From Sedimenticola sp. (GTDB taxonomy: Bacteria; Pseudomonadota; Gammaproteobacteria; Chromatiales; Chromatiaceae): a stretch of DNA of 37,543 nt. The notes beneath the pieces were generated by a model. The model did not search any database. It worked only from the letters and a program-made list of their open reading frames with translations, and was not told the DNA's origin. How positions within the stretch are numbered: the first letter of the stretch is position 1; the number at the start of each line of letters is the position of its first letter. The DNA lies in contig JALWMK010000145.1 of assembly GCA_027083925.1 (NCBI GenBank), forward strand, positions 1-37,543. The letters run 5' to 3'. This document shows, piece by piece, positions 1-8,018 of this stretch. The position numbers were made by a program, and so were the translations under genes.

Positions 1-977
1 ATGAAGGACAGCAGGAACAGGGCGGCGCTGATGCCGGACAGCCGTCCCCGGCCACCGGATTTGATGTTGATGATGCTCTGGCCCACCATGGCGCAGCCGC
101 CCATGCCGCCGAACAGGCCGGTGGTGGCATTGGCAACGCCCTGGCCGATGCACTCGCGGTTTGGCTGTCCCCGGGTTTCGGTGAGTTCATCCACCAGGTT
201 CAGGGTCAGCAGGCTTTCAATCAATCCCACCAGAGCCATGATCAGGGCATAGGGAAATACGATTTTCAGGGTTTCCAGGTCAAAGGGAATGTCCGGAATA
301 TGGAAGCTGGGCAGGCCGCCCTGGATCGATGCCATATCGCCCACGGTTGCCGTGTTCAGGCCAAACCCGAGTGCAACCAGGGTGCCGGCAATAATCGCCA
401 CCAGGGTGGAAGGCACTGCCTTGGTCAGCCTGGGAAGGTATTCGATGATCGCCATGGTCAGGACGATGAGTCCGAGCATGATCATCAATGCCTCGCCGCT
501 AATCCACTGGGCGCTGCCGGCGGCATCGGTGAGGATGTTTCCACTGGCGTCGCGGAGCTTGAACTGATCCAGCTGGGCGATAAAAATTACCAGGGCCAGC
601 CCGTTGACGAAGCCCAGGAACACCGGATGGGGCACCAGGCGAATGAACTTGCCCAGCTTCAGCACCCCGAACAGGATCTGGATGGCGCCCGCGAGCACCA
701 CGGCGGCGAACAGATACTCCACACCATGTTCCACCACCAGGGATACGATCACCATGGCAATGGCACCGGTAGCGCCAGTGATCATGCCCGGACGGCCACC
801 GATTACGGCGGCAATCAGGCCCATGATGAAAGCTGCATACAGGCCCACCAAAGGGGCGACATGGGCGACAAAGGCGAAAGCGACTGCTTCGGGCACCAAC
901 GCCAGGGCGACGGTCAGCCCGGACAGGATGTCGTTTTTTGCATTTTGGGGAGAATGCTTGGAGATGATATCGAACAT
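1..977 (-). CDS. SulP family inorganic anion transporter (partial, C-terminus beyond window)
   Basis: Reading the minus strand from 977 gives 325 open codons that run off the left edge. The protein begins [10 protein letters not shown] and is strongly hydrophobic. It carries the SulP signature near its N-terminus ([17 protein letters not shown], about residues 19-35), then GLYAAFIMG and [13 protein letters not shown] later conserved block contains [12 protein letters not shown] and [13 protein letters not shown]. This fits the membrane domain of SulP proteins, inner-membrane carriers for sulfate, bicarbonate or dicarboxylates. The family usually exceeds 500 residues and ends in a STAS domain, so that part would lie outside the window. 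The ATG at 977 has a GGAAG-type ribosome site about 10 bases upstream. The gene is divergent from yaaA. The substrate cannot be told from this fragment: sulfate and bicarbonate are both plausible. Confidence 0.88.
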   Translation of the reverse strand, partial: MFDIISKHSPQNAKNDILSGLTVALALVPEAVAFAFVAHVAPLVGLYAAFIMGLIAAVIGGRPGMITGATGAIAMVIVSLVVEHGVEYLFAAVVLAGAIQILFGVLKLGKFIRLVPHPVFLGFVNGLALVIFIAQLDQFKLRDASGNILTDAAGSAQWISGEALMIMLGLIVLTMAIIEYLPRLTKAVPSTLVAIIAGTLVALGFGLNTATVGDMASIQGGLPSFHIPDIPFDLETLKIVFPYALIMALVGLIESLLTLNLVDELTETRGQPNRECIGQGVANATTGLFGGMGGCAMVGQSIINIKSGGRGRLSGISAALFLLSF

Positions 978-1057
978 GTGATCATGTCTTCCCTGGTGGC
1001 GTGAGCCGAGTGGTGGGATTCCTGCACAGACAGCCCTGTGGGGAATGGGAAAAAGCG

Positions 1058-1066
1058 TGCTATTCT
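1058..1066 (+). promoter_or_regulatory. Candidate extended -10 promoter for yaaA
   Basis: The sequence TGCTATTCT reads as an extended -10 element (TGn followed by TATTCT), about 57 bases before the yaaA start. No good -35 is visible 17 bases upstream, as expected for an extended -10 promoter. This is a by-eye match only. Confidence 0.3.
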
Positions 1067-1122
1067 AGTCGAAATCCAAGGGGTTGTCCCCGTTGTTTCT
1101 TGCTTCAGGAACCACTAACAGA

Positions 1123-1896
1123 ATGATCATCACTCTCTCGCCTTCAAAAGGGCAGGATTTTAAAACACCGGTCTTGGCAGGGGGTATCACCCAGCCGCAG
1201 ATGCTGGACGGATCCCTGCTGCTCATCGAAGAATTGCGCCAATACGACGCCGTGCGGCTGCGCAAGCTGATGTCAGTAAGCGAGAATATTGCCAGGCTGA
1301 ATGTGGAGCGCTACCAGTCCTTCGCCACGCCGTTCACCAGTCAGAATGCCCGCCCGGCGCTATTTGCCTTCAAGGGCGATGTATATCGCGGCATTCCCGT
1401 TAGAGAATACGGCCAGGATGATCTGGATTTTGCCCAGACGCATTTGCGCATACTATCCGGGCTGTATGGCTGCTTGCGTCCCCTGGATCTGATCCAGCCC
1501 TACCGCCTGGAGATGAAGACCAAACTGAAAAATCCCCGGGGCGAGAATCTCTACCGGTTCTGGGGGGATCGCATCACCCGATGCCTGAATGCCGAGCTGA
1601 AAAACCACAGGGAACCTGTATTGATCAACCTGGCCTCCAATGAGTATTTCAAGGCGGTAAATCCCGGGCAGCTGGACGGCCGCTTGCTGGATATTTCCTT
1701 TAAGGAGGAGAGGAACGGCAAGGCGCGGGTTATCGCGGTCTTCGCCAAACGGGCACGGGGCATGATGGCAGACTACATTATCCGCAACCGGCTGGAAGAG
1801 CCCGAAGCGATCAAGGCTTTTGATCGCGGAGGATATCGCTATTCGGCACAGGATTCTGATGACAGACAGTGGGTATTTGTGCGCCCACAGCCCTGA
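1123..1896 (+). CDS. yaaA: Peroxide stress protein YaaA (UPF0246/DUF328)
   Basis: This is a 257-residue cytoplasmic protein, the same size as E. coli YaaA. It begins MIITLSPSKGQDF, matching the family's MIITLSPAKTLD start, so the ATG at 1123 is preferred over an in-frame TTG 13 codons upstream. Other family landmarks are FKGDVYRG, LSGLYGCLRPLDLIQPYRLEM, NLASNEYF and KRARGMMADYI. In E. coli, YaaA is induced by OxyR during hydrogen peroxide stress and lowers free intracellular iron, limiting Fenton damage. More recent work describes a DNA-binding helix-hairpin-helix fold, and the biochemical activity is still debated. Here it lies 65 bases upstream of feoA on the same strand. The two may share an iron or peroxide context, although feoA has its own promoter. 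Confidence 0.93.
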   Translation: MIITLSPSKGQDFKTPVLAGGITQPQMLDGSLLLIEELRQYDAVRLRKLMSVSENIARLNVERYQSFATPFTSQNARPALFAFKGDVYRGIPVREYGQDDLDFAQTHLRILSGLYGCLRPLDLIQPYRLEMKTKLKNPRGENLYRFWGDRITRCLNAELKNHREPVLINLASNEYFKAVNPGQLDGRLLDISFKEERNGKARVIAVFAKRARGMMADYIIRNRLEEPEAIKAFDRGGYRYSAQDSDDRQWVFVRPQP

Positions 1897-1925
1897 ATAC
1901 TGATGCAAATCCTGAGCAAGCATAC

Positions 1926-1931
1926 TATAAT
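1926..1931 (+). promoter_or_regulatory. -10 element of the feoABC promoter
   Basis: A perfect TATAAT lies about 31 bases before the feoA start, in the short gap after yaaA. The -35 region is poor, with only loose matches around 1901-1908. The -10 overlaps the left half of the Fur box by three bases, so repressor binding would directly block RNA polymerase. Confidence 0.7.
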
Positions 1932-1947
1932 GAGAATAGTTCTCATT
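1929..1947 (+). promoter_or_regulatory. Fur box of feoABC
   Basis: The 19-bp sequence AATGAGAATAGTTCTCATT is a perfect inverted repeat with 8-bp arms (AATGAGAA / TTCTCATT) around a 3-bp centre. It closely resembles the classical Fur box GATAATGATAATCATTATC. It overlaps the -10 element and the expected transcription start just ahead of feoA. Iron-loaded Fur would be expected to repress feoABC. The role is inferred from sequence and position. Confidence 0.88.
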
Positions 1948-1961
1948 ACATCAGTCTATCC

Positions 1962-2192
1962 ATGAACCAGCAAAGCTTATCCCAGGTTGCTCCAGGCCGG
2001 CGTGTACGTCTGGTGTCCATAGAAGGTGATCGCGTCCTGACGCGCCGCCTGCTTGCCTTGGGATTGAGCGTGGGCAATGAGGTGGAAGTGCTGCATCGTC
2101 GCAATGGCGATGTGGTAGTGGGCAGGGGCGGCAACCGGCTGGCTTTGGGGCACGATATTGCTGCCCGGGTGTTGATCAAGGAGCTGTCCTGA
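1962..2192 (+). CDS. feoA: Ferrous iron transport accessory protein FeoA
   Basis: This is a 76-residue SH3-like protein of normal FeoA length. It shows the expected pattern: LSQVAPGRRVRLVSIEGD, a leucine-rich turn RRLLALGLSVGNEVEVL, then a glycine-rich strand and LALGHDIAARVLIKEL. FeoA is a small cytoplasmic partner that modulates the FeoB transporter. The start was set at MNQQSLSQ because translation from earlier in-frame codons would run through the Fur box and -10 element. The resulting leader is short and has no clear Shine-Dalgarno sequence, so initiation may be weak. The stop codon overlaps the feoB ATG by one base, implying translational coupling. Confidence 0.92.
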   Translation: MNQQSLSQVAPGRRVRLVSIEGDRVLTRRLLALGLSVGNEVEVLHRRNGDVVVGRGGNRLALGHDIAARVLIKELS

Positions 2193-4552
2193 TGGGTGGT
2201 TGTTGTGATCAGACGCAGCCCCTGCGAGGTGATTACTCCCTGACCATTGCCATTGCCGGCAACCCCAACTGCGGAAAATCCGCCCTGTTCAACGCCTTTA
2301 CCGGCATCCGTCAGCGTACCGGCAACTGGCCTGGCGTAACTGTAGATCGCAAGGAAGGGCAGTTCGAGCTGGAGCGGTACAAGGTCAAACTCATCGACCT
2401 GCCGGGCATTTACAGCCTGGACGCTTCCTCTATGGATGAAGAGATCACCCGGGACTATCTGTTGTCCCGCGAGGCGGATCTGATCATCAACGTGGTGGAT
2501 GCATCCAACCTGGAGCGTAACCTGTATTTTACCGTTCAATTGCTGGAAATGGGCGTACCCATGGTGCTGGCGCTGAACATGATGGATGTGGCGCGCAAGC
2601 GCGGCATTCGCATCGATGTGGAAAAGCTGGCAGAGGAACTGGGCTGTCCGGTGGTTCCCGTGGTAGCAACCACAGGTGAAGGCACGGCGGAACTCAAGGC
2701 ACGCATGCTGGCCGTGGCAACAGGCGCGGAATGCGGCGGTTTTGCCTTGGCGAATGAGGAGGTGGTGGAGCAGGCAGTGGCCGATCTGGAGCAATATCTG
2801 GCGGAAGAGAACCCCGTGAATCGCCACTGGCTGGCCCTGAAGATGCTCGAATCTGATGAGCTGATTCCCGTGGATCTTTCCGCGCAGGCCAGACAAAGCG
2901 TCCTGCAGTGGCGGAAAATGATTGAGGATCGCAGTGGTGAGGAGCCGGACATCCACATCAGTGACAGCCGCTTCAGCCATGCGCATGCGCTGGCGCAAAC
3001 CGTGATCAAGGAGCGTGGCAAGCTGGGGAAAACCGTATCGGATCGCATCGATTCCTTGGTATTGAGCCGCTGGCTGGGAGTGCCGGTTTTTCTGTTTGTG
3101 ATGTATCTGATGTTCATGTTCACCATCAACATCGGCGGTGCCTTTATCGATTTTTTCGATGGCGTGGTGGGCGCCTTTGCTGTGGATGGCGCGGCTCATC
3201 TGCTGTCATCCTGGGGAGTGCCCGAATGGTTGCGGGTGGTGCTGGCGGAGGGCCTTGGCGGCGGATTGCAGGTTGTAGCGACGTTCATCCCCATCATTTC
3301 CGCTTTGTACCTGTTTCTGTCCGCCCTGGAGGACTCCGGCTACATGGCCCGGGCGGCCTTCGTCATGGATCGCTTCATGCGCGGCATCGGCCTGCCGGGC
3401 AAGGCTTTCGTCCCCCTCATCGTCGGCTTTGGTTGCAATGTGCCGGCGATCATGGCGACCCGCACCCTGGAGAACATGCGTGAACGCAAGCTCACCATAC
3501 TCATGAATCCCTTCATGTCCTGTGGGGCGCGCCTGCCTGTATATGTGCTGTTTGCTGCTGCATTCTTCCCCGATAACGGACAGAATCTGGTGTTTGGTCT
3601 GTATGTCATCGGCATCGCAGTGGCCGTACTCACCGGGCTGGTCATGAAAAAGACCCTGCTGCCGGGGGAGAGTGCAGGCTTCATGATGGAATTGCCGCCA
3701 TATCATGTACCAACGCTCAAAGGTGTGTTGCTGAGAACCTGGGATCGGGTGAAAGTGTTCATCAAGGAAGCCGGGCAGATCATCATCGTCATGGTGCTGG
3801 CGCTAAATGTGCTCAACTCCATTGGTACAGATGGATCCTTCGGCAATGAGGACTCTGATAAATCCGTACTCAGCGCGGCCAGCCAGGTGGTAACGCCGGT
3901 GTTTGCCCCGATGGGTATTCAGGAAGACAACTGGCCGGCAGTGGTGGGCATTGTTTCCGGTGTGCTGGCCAAGGAAGTCGTGGTCGGCACCCTCGACACC
4001 TTGTACAGCCGTCTGGCGCTGGAAGCTTCCGGCGGTGAGAGCGGCGGGGAAGCCGGTTTCGATCTTTGGCAGGCGCTTGGGGAAGCAGCGGCCACGGTGC
4101 CGGAAAATCTGGCGGATGTGGCGGAACTGCTGACGGATCCCCTGGGTCTGGGAGCTGCAGACGTTAAGGATATTGCAGAGGTAGCCGCCGAACAGGAAGT
4201 GAGCATGGATGTGTTTGGCGCCATGGTGCAGCGTTTTGACGGCCAGGTGGGCGCCTTCGCCTATCTGCTGTTCGTGTTGCTGTACTTTCCCTGCGTGGCG
4301 ACCATCGGCGCCATCAAGCGGGAAGCCGGTGGCAGCTGGGCGGCGTTTGTCGCATTCTGGACCACCAGCGTGGCCTATGTGTCTGCAAGCGTCTACTACC
4401 AGGTGGCCACCTGGTCCCAGCATCCGGGCGCTTCCCTGATGTGGATCCTGCTGCTGCTGGGGTACCTTGGCCTGGTCATTTTAGGCCTGAGTCGCTGGGT
4501 CAACCGGGGCAAGCCGGAAGTGGTGAACCCGGCGACGGAAGGGCATCCATGA
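2192..4552 (+). CDS. feoB: Ferrous iron transporter FeoB
   Basis: This 786-residue protein imports Fe(II) across the inner membrane (E. coli FeoB: 773). The N-terminal G domain has the P-loop GNPNCGKS (residues 23-30), the switch threonine in GVT (about 50), DLPG (69-72) and a NMMD guanine-specificity motif. A helical linker follows. The transmembrane part starts near residue 285 and contains the family blocks GFGCNVPAIMATRTLE, NPFMSCGARLPVY and, later, LAKEVVVGTLDTLY. A second hydrophobic bundle closes the protein. The N-terminus carries an adjacent pair of cysteines (MGGCC) before the G domain, which is uncommon. It is the middle gene of feoABC, overlapping feoA by one base and feoC by four, and should be under the upstream Fur box. 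Confidence 0.97.
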   Translation: MGGCCDQTQPLRGDYSLTIAIAGNPNCGKSALFNAFTGIRQRTGNWPGVTVDRKEGQFELERYKVKLIDLPGIYSLDASSMDEEITRDYLLSREADLIINVVDASNLERNLYFTVQLLEMGVPMVLALNMMDVARKRGIRIDVEKLAEELGCPVVPVVATTGEGTAELKARMLAVATGAECGGFALANEEVVEQAVADLEQYLAEENPVNRHWLALKMLESDELIPVDLSAQARQSVLQWRKMIEDRSGEEPDIHISDSRFSHAHALAQTVIKERGKLGKTVSDRIDSLVLSRWLGVPVFLFVMYLMFMFTINIGGAFIDFFDGVVGAFAVDGAAHLLSSWGVPEWLRVVLAEGLGGGLQVVATFIPIISALYLFLSALEDSGYMARAAFVMDRFMRGIGLPGKAFVPLIVGFGCNVPAIMATRTLENMRERKLTILMNPFMSCGARLPVYVLFAAAFFPDNGQNLVFGLYVIGIAVAVLTGLVMKKTLLPGESAGFMMELPPYHVPTLKGVLLRTWDRVKVFIKEAGQIIIVMVLALNVLNSIGTDGSFGNEDSDKSVLSAASQVVTPVFAPMGIQEDNWPAVVGIVSGVLAKEVVVGTLDTLYSRLALEASGGESGGEAGFDLWQALGEAAATVPENLADVAELLTDPLGLGAADVKDIAEVAAEQEVSMDVFGAMVQRFDGQVGAFAYLLFVLLYFPCVATIGAIKREAGGSWAAFVAFWTTSVAYVSASVYYQVATWSQHPGASLMWILLLLGYLGLVILGLSRWVNRGKPEVVNPATEGHP

Positions 4553-4815
4553 TCCTTTCGGAACTGAAACAATACCTGCAACAGCGACGGCAGGTGACCC
4601 TGGCTGATGTGGTCAACCATTTCGATGTAGATGCCAATGTAGCCCGGGATATGCTGCAGGTATGGATGAATAAAGGCAAGGTGCAGCGTTTGCAGGCGGC
4701 GGCTTCCTGTGGTTCTGCTTGTTCTCAGTGTGATCCGATGACCACAGAGGTTTATGTCTGGGGAACGCCGGTTGAAGGGCGGCAGTATGCTCGCCCGGAT
4801 TGTGGTTCGCACTGA
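4549..4815 (+). CDS. feoC: FeoC-like winged-helix iron-sulfur protein
   Basis: This small protein of 88 residues starts MILSELKQYLQQRRQVTLADVVNHFDVD, a typical FeoC winged-helix N-terminus. The wing region holds cysteines at 54, 58 and 61 (CGSACSQC) and a fourth near the C-terminus (85). These are likely ligands for the oxygen-sensitive iron-sulfur cluster described for enterobacterial FeoC. FeoC binds FeoB and protects or regulates it. The ATG overlaps the feoB stop as ATGA, so the start is secure and the gene is coupled to feoB. An earlier in-frame ATG at 4441 would lie deep inside feoB and is not credible. A strong terminator follows. Confidence 0.88.
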   Translation: MILSELKQYLQQRRQVTLADVVNHFDVDANVARDMLQVWMNKGKVQRLQAAASCGSACSQCDPMTTEVYVWGTPVEGRQYARPDCGSH

Positions 4816-4838
4816 GGAAGACAGCAGCAACAGGCATT

Positions 4839-4866
4839 AAAAAGGGCGGTTCAACCGCCCTTTTTT
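4839..4866 (+). terminator. Rho-independent terminator after feoC (bidirectional)
   Basis: GGGCGGTT and AACCGCCC form a GC-rich stem separated by a single C, so the real loop is made from the stem top. An A run precedes it and TTTTTT follows it. On the minus strand the same hairpin is followed by five T residues, so it can also end transcription of the secreted-protein gene that stops at 4925. Confidence 0.9.
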
Positions 4867-4886
4867 GTTGTTTCCAGAAGGTGAGG

Positions 4887-4928
4887 CTAGCCCGGAAATC
4901 CCACATCCTGGTGCAATTTCCGGGCTAG
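4887..4928 (-). repeat. 13-bp perfect inverted repeat over the stop codon
   Basis: The arms CTAGCCCGGAAAT (4887-4899) and ATTTCCGGGCTAG (4916-4928) are perfectly complementary with a 16-base loop. The right arm contains the stop codon of the minus-strand gene ending at 4925. There is no T tract directly after it. It may stabilise the 3' end of the mRNA and work together with the terminator at 4839-4866. Confidence 0.75.
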
Positions 4929-6316
4929 TTTCCGTGAGGTGCCATCTTGGTGCTCATGAGCAGTATGTCGTATGGCCCGACCAGTTCGGATACTGTGGAA
5001 TCACCGGTATCCGATATCACGCCTTCTTCTTCTGCGGTAAGCTCAAAATAATAGTCCCCTTGCAAGGCGGCGCCCAGATCGATGACCTGGCCTGGTACCA
5101 CAGGCCCTTCCATAAGGATGATGCCGGTATTGTCTTTGTTGATCCGCAGGTGGACTTTATTGAACTGGCAGTTGCTGCGGGTGCAGAGCTGGATACGCAG
5201 TTGTTCATTGCCTTCGGAGTGATAGACGAAAGTATCGTTGTCGTATTCGAAGATGCCTACATATTTGGTTTTGGCAGGTGTAATGACTGCTTTTGACTCG
5301 CACGCATCTGCCGGTGATTGATTGGGAGCAGTGTTGGGATTGTCTGGCGTGACAGGGTTGTTGGTGATATCACATACGCAATCAGTCTGACCTGTGGGTA
5401 CTGTATTCGGGTCTCTCGTGTCACAGCCTTGGTACAGGTAGATATACTCGGTTTTTGCGGGGGTTTCGACCTCGATACGCTTGAGCAGGGTGCGGTTGAA
5501 CACGCCGGTCATGGCCACATTGGAGCGCAGTTGGTCGGCATTTGCCTTGTCATTGTTGGGTTCGGTTTCCGTATCGAAACGGTTTTCATCCGGATTGGCG
5601 GTTACCTGCCCGGTGTTCTCCAGATTGGCTGCAATGTTGTAGCCCCGCAGCTGCCCCTTGTCTTCCTTGGATTTGACAGAGATGTAATAGGTGCCCACCT
5701 TGCCCAGGGTGACTTCTGTGACCTTGGCGAAATCCACCGGAGAGGCATCTGTGGGTGTTGGTGTTGCGGTATTGCCCCCGGTTTCCCCGGTTTCCCCGGT
5801 TTCACCCCCTTCACCTCCGTTCTCGCCGCCACTGCCGGGGGGCGCGCTGTCGAATGCCGCGATAATGTTGCCGTTGAGGTCACGCACCTGGATGATCCAG
5901 CCGGCGGTTTCGGTAAAATTCCCGGCATCGGCCAGGAAATAGATGGTGAGCTTCTGGCTGGGTTTGTCGGTGATGACGTGATACCAGTCCTCATCAAACG
6001 GGCCGAGGGTATTGCCATGATAGAACTGCCCCAGCAGCAGGCCGTCGGCGTTGAGGATGTGATCATTGGGTTCGGTTTCGCCAAAGCCCTGATTCTTGGT
6101 CATGGGATAAATCCGCACACCGCAGGATCGTGGGTCAGCTCGGCAGTCCTCCTGACCGGCGGTATATCCTTCCTGGTAGTCGGCATCCTTGTTGGGATTT
6201 CCCTTGCCACCGGGCCAGAAGATGGCTGCCTGGGCTTGAAAGGTGGAAATGCTCATGATGCTTATTGCCACCGCCAGAGCAGACCAGCGGGCAGTCTTAA
6301 TTAGTGGGTTTTTCAC
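4925..6316 (-). CDS. Secreted protein with two PPC-like domains (downstream paralogue)
   Basis: This 463-residue protein has no assigned function. Translation probably starts at the GTG at 6316: GGAG lies 8 bases upstream, and the paralogue at 6405-7793 starts at the same point (VKN-L--KTARWSALAVA). A Sec signal peptide ends near AQA. The mature part begins WPGG and has a GYTAGQEDCRADPRSC block. Two regions then open with E-TEPN(D/N) (GETEPNDHILNA and TETEPNNDKANA), typical of bacterial pre-peptidase C-terminal beta-sandwich domains. Between the sandwich strands of the first domain lies a Gly-Glu-Thr-rich linker. Eight cysteines are shared with the paralogue, suggesting four disulfides and an extracytoplasmic location. 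No peptidase domain and no LPXTG or PEP-CTERM anchor is present. It is the second gene of a two-gene unit, 88 bases after its paralogue. Confidence 0.82.
   Translation of the reverse strand: MKNPLIKTARWSALAVAISIMSISTFQAQAAIFWPGGKGNPNKDADYQEGYTAGQEDCRADPRSCGVRIYPMTKNQGFGETEPNDHILNADGLLLGQFYHGNTLGPFDEDWYHVITDKPSQKLTIYFLADAGNFTETAGWIIQVRDLNGNIIAAFDSAPPGSGGENGGEGGETGETGETGGNTATPTPTDASPVDFAKVTEVTLGKVGTYYISVKSKEDKGQLRGYNIAANLENTGQVTANPDENRFDTETEPNNDKANADQLRSNVAMTGVFNRTLLKRIEVETPAKTEYIYLYQGCDTRDPNTVPTGQTDCVCDITNNPVTPDNPNTAPNQSPADACESKAVITPAKTKYVGIFEYDNDTFVYHSEGNEQLRIQLCTRSNCQFNKVHLRINKDNTGIILMEGPVVPGQVIDLGAALQGDYYFELTAEEEGVISDTGDSTVSELVGPYDILLMSTKMAPHGN
5776..5802 (-). repeat. 9-bp tandem repeat encoding (Glu-Thr-Gly)x3
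   Basis: Three perfect copies of CCCCGGTTT on the plus strand encode Glu-Thr-Gly repeats in the linker of the secreted protein. Copy-number change in units of nine would keep the frame. The paralogue lacks this repeat. Confidence 0.85.
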
Positions 6317-6404
6317 CTTGCTTTCTCCATTGCTCATGCTGCAGGGCGTGTAGCAATCACGCGCTGATGACGGCATCTGTTCGTTGTTTATTTGCGCGGC
6401 CATA

Positions 6405-7793
6405 TCAATTCCCATTTGGGGGTAATTTGGTGCTTCTGAGCAGGAAGTTGTACGGCCCGGTCAGGTCGTCAACGGTATGTACGCCGGATTCCGGGTCAAC
6501 CTGGGGGCCATCCACGGGTTCCGGGGAAAGCTCTATGAAATAGGTTCCGGGTCCGACAACGCCAAAGTCATAGGACCAGCCCGGCTGTATGGGGCCATTG
6601 ATCAAAACCACAGAGTCGTTGACATAGATGATGCGCAAATGCACCCGGGCAAAATCGCAACTGCCCTTGGCGCACATTTCAAAATGCAATTGCTCGTTGC
6701 CTTCCGAACGGTATACAAACCAGTCGTTATCATAGTTGTATGCGTATTCCCATGTGCCTCCTCCATCATTTTTTGGTTTGGCCATGCAGGTTCCGGCGGG
6801 GGTGTTCTCCACATCGCAGCTGCAGTCGCCTTGCCCAAGGGGGGCGGATCTAAGGATGCTTTCTATGTCGCCAGGGTTGCAATAGGTTCCGGTGACTGGA
6901 TCGGGGTAAACCCAGTCAATGTTATCCTCTGGGGGGACAAACCACTTCACCATCTTGCGCCCGAAAGTGCCGAACATATGCACGTTGGAGCGCAACGGGT
7001 CTGCTGCTTCCTGGGTATCATTGATCTCGGTTTCGGTATCGAAGAAGTTGGTGTCGGGGTTGGGAGAGATCTGGTCTGATTCGGAGATCATGGCGGCGAT
7101 GTGATAGGCCCGCTGTTCTCCCTTGTCTTCCAGGGAGGCTACGGAAATATAGTAGCGCCCGGCATTCCCCAAAGTGGCAAGGATAATCTTGGCATTGCTC
7201 AAGGGGGTTTTGGCCAGTATCGGTTCGCTGGGATCGACAACATCCTCTTCCTTGTCGCCGTTGCGGTAGACGTTGCCTGTGCCGCTGGTGGTGCTGTCGA
7301 AAGCGGCGAGAACGTTGCCGTTTCTGTCCCGCACTTCTACTACCCAGCCTTCGGTGATGGTGTAGTTGGCCTGGTCTCCCAGAAAACTGATGATCAGGTT
7401 CTGGTTGGGCTTGGTGGCGCCTACGTAGTACCAGTCCTTGTCAAATTTGTCGAGGCTGTTGCCCTTGTAGAAGCGATTGAGACGAAGGCGATCTGCTGCG
7501 GCCATGTGGTCGTTGGGCTCGGTTTCACCCCAGCCGGGGTTGGCAACTACATCTTCCAGCAGGACTTTGCAATCCTTGGGGTTTCTGACGCAATCCACCG
7601 CCCCGGTCTTGTAGCCTTTTTTATAGTCCTTGGAGGGGTTGGCGGGATCCGTGGCGCTGTAGGTGTTTGCTTCTTTGTTGGAATCATCGGTTCCGCCTGG
7701 CCAGTCAGTAGCTGCCTGGCTCTGGACGCTCATGACCCCCATTGCCACAGCAAGGGCAGACCAGCGGGCAGTCTTGTGTAGTGAATTCTTCAC
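6405..7793 (-). CDS. Secreted protein with two PPC-like domains (upstream paralogue)
   Basis: This 462-residue protein is colinear with the one at 4925-6316. The GTG at 7793 has GGAGG at a suitable distance and begins a signal peptide (KTARWSALAVAMGVMS, cleavage near SQA). The mature protein opens WPGG, then GYKTGAVDCVRNPKDC, then GWGETEPNDHMAAADRL (first PPC-like domain) and TETEINDTQEAADPL (second). Both proteins share a DND-FVYRSEGNEQL block, followed by paired cysteines, and a C-terminal tail STKLPPNGN / STKMAPHGN. The eight cysteines match those of the paralogue, including a Cys-x-Cys (CSC / CVC). PPC domains usually sit at the end of secreted peptidases, but here they form nearly the whole protein, so a binding or structural role at the cell surface or in the periplasm is more likely. 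Function unknown. Confidence 0.82.
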   Translation of the reverse strand: MKNSLHKTARWSALAVAMGVMSVQSQAATDWPGGTDDSNKEANTYSATDPANPSKDYKKGYKTGAVDCVRNPKDCKVLLEDVVANPGWGETEPNDHMAAADRLRLNRFYKGNSLDKFDKDWYYVGATKPNQNLIISFLGDQANYTITEGWVVEVRDRNGNVLAAFDSTTSGTGNVYRNGDKEEDVVDPSEPILAKTPLSNAKIILATLGNAGRYYISVASLEDKGEQRAYHIAAMISESDQISPNPDTNFFDTETEINDTQEAADPLRSNVHMFGTFGRKMVKWFVPPEDNIDWVYPDPVTGTYCNPGDIESILRSAPLGQGDCSCDVENTPAGTCMAKPKNDGGGTWEYAYNYDNDWFVYRSEGNEQLHFEMCAKGSCDFARVHLRIIYVNDSVVLINGPIQPGWSYDFGVVGPGTYFIELSPEPVDGPQVDPESGVHTVDDLTGPYNFLLRSTKLPPNGN

Positions 7794-7898
7794 CTTATTC
7801 CTCCATAATGATGCTGACGGTGGTGCTCGGGTTCCAAAGCAAGTTCTGGGGACAGAAGCTACCACACAATGCTTGTCGCAATGCAGACATGGCCAAGC

Positions 7899-7925
7899 AT
7901 AGTAGAAAAAACAAGCTTTTTCCAA
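7899..7925 (-). promoter_or_regulatory. Candidate sigma-70 promoter of the secreted-protein pair
   Basis: On the minus strand TTGGAA (7925-7920) is followed after 15 bases by TACTAT (7904-7899), about 105 bases before the GTG start at 7793. The spacer is short, and reading the -35 as GTTGGA makes it 16. No Fur-like palindrome is visible here despite the nearby feo genes. Confidence 0.4.
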
Positions 7926-8018
7926 CACTACCTGACAAAAGTTCTAGCTGAAATTGCGTTTTTGTGAGGTTGAACAAAGTTGGCGTGCCATCGCCCAGGA
8001 TTCCAGATTGGAGGGAAT

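Noticed and set aside
300-1004. Plus-strand frames of 234 and 125 codons at the left edge
   Set aside because: The minus strand here encodes a clear SulP transporter; the plus frames are its shadows.
1946-3199. A 417-codon minus-strand frame opposite feoA/feoB
   Set aside because: It is antisense to confident genes and has no recognisable domain or ribosome site.
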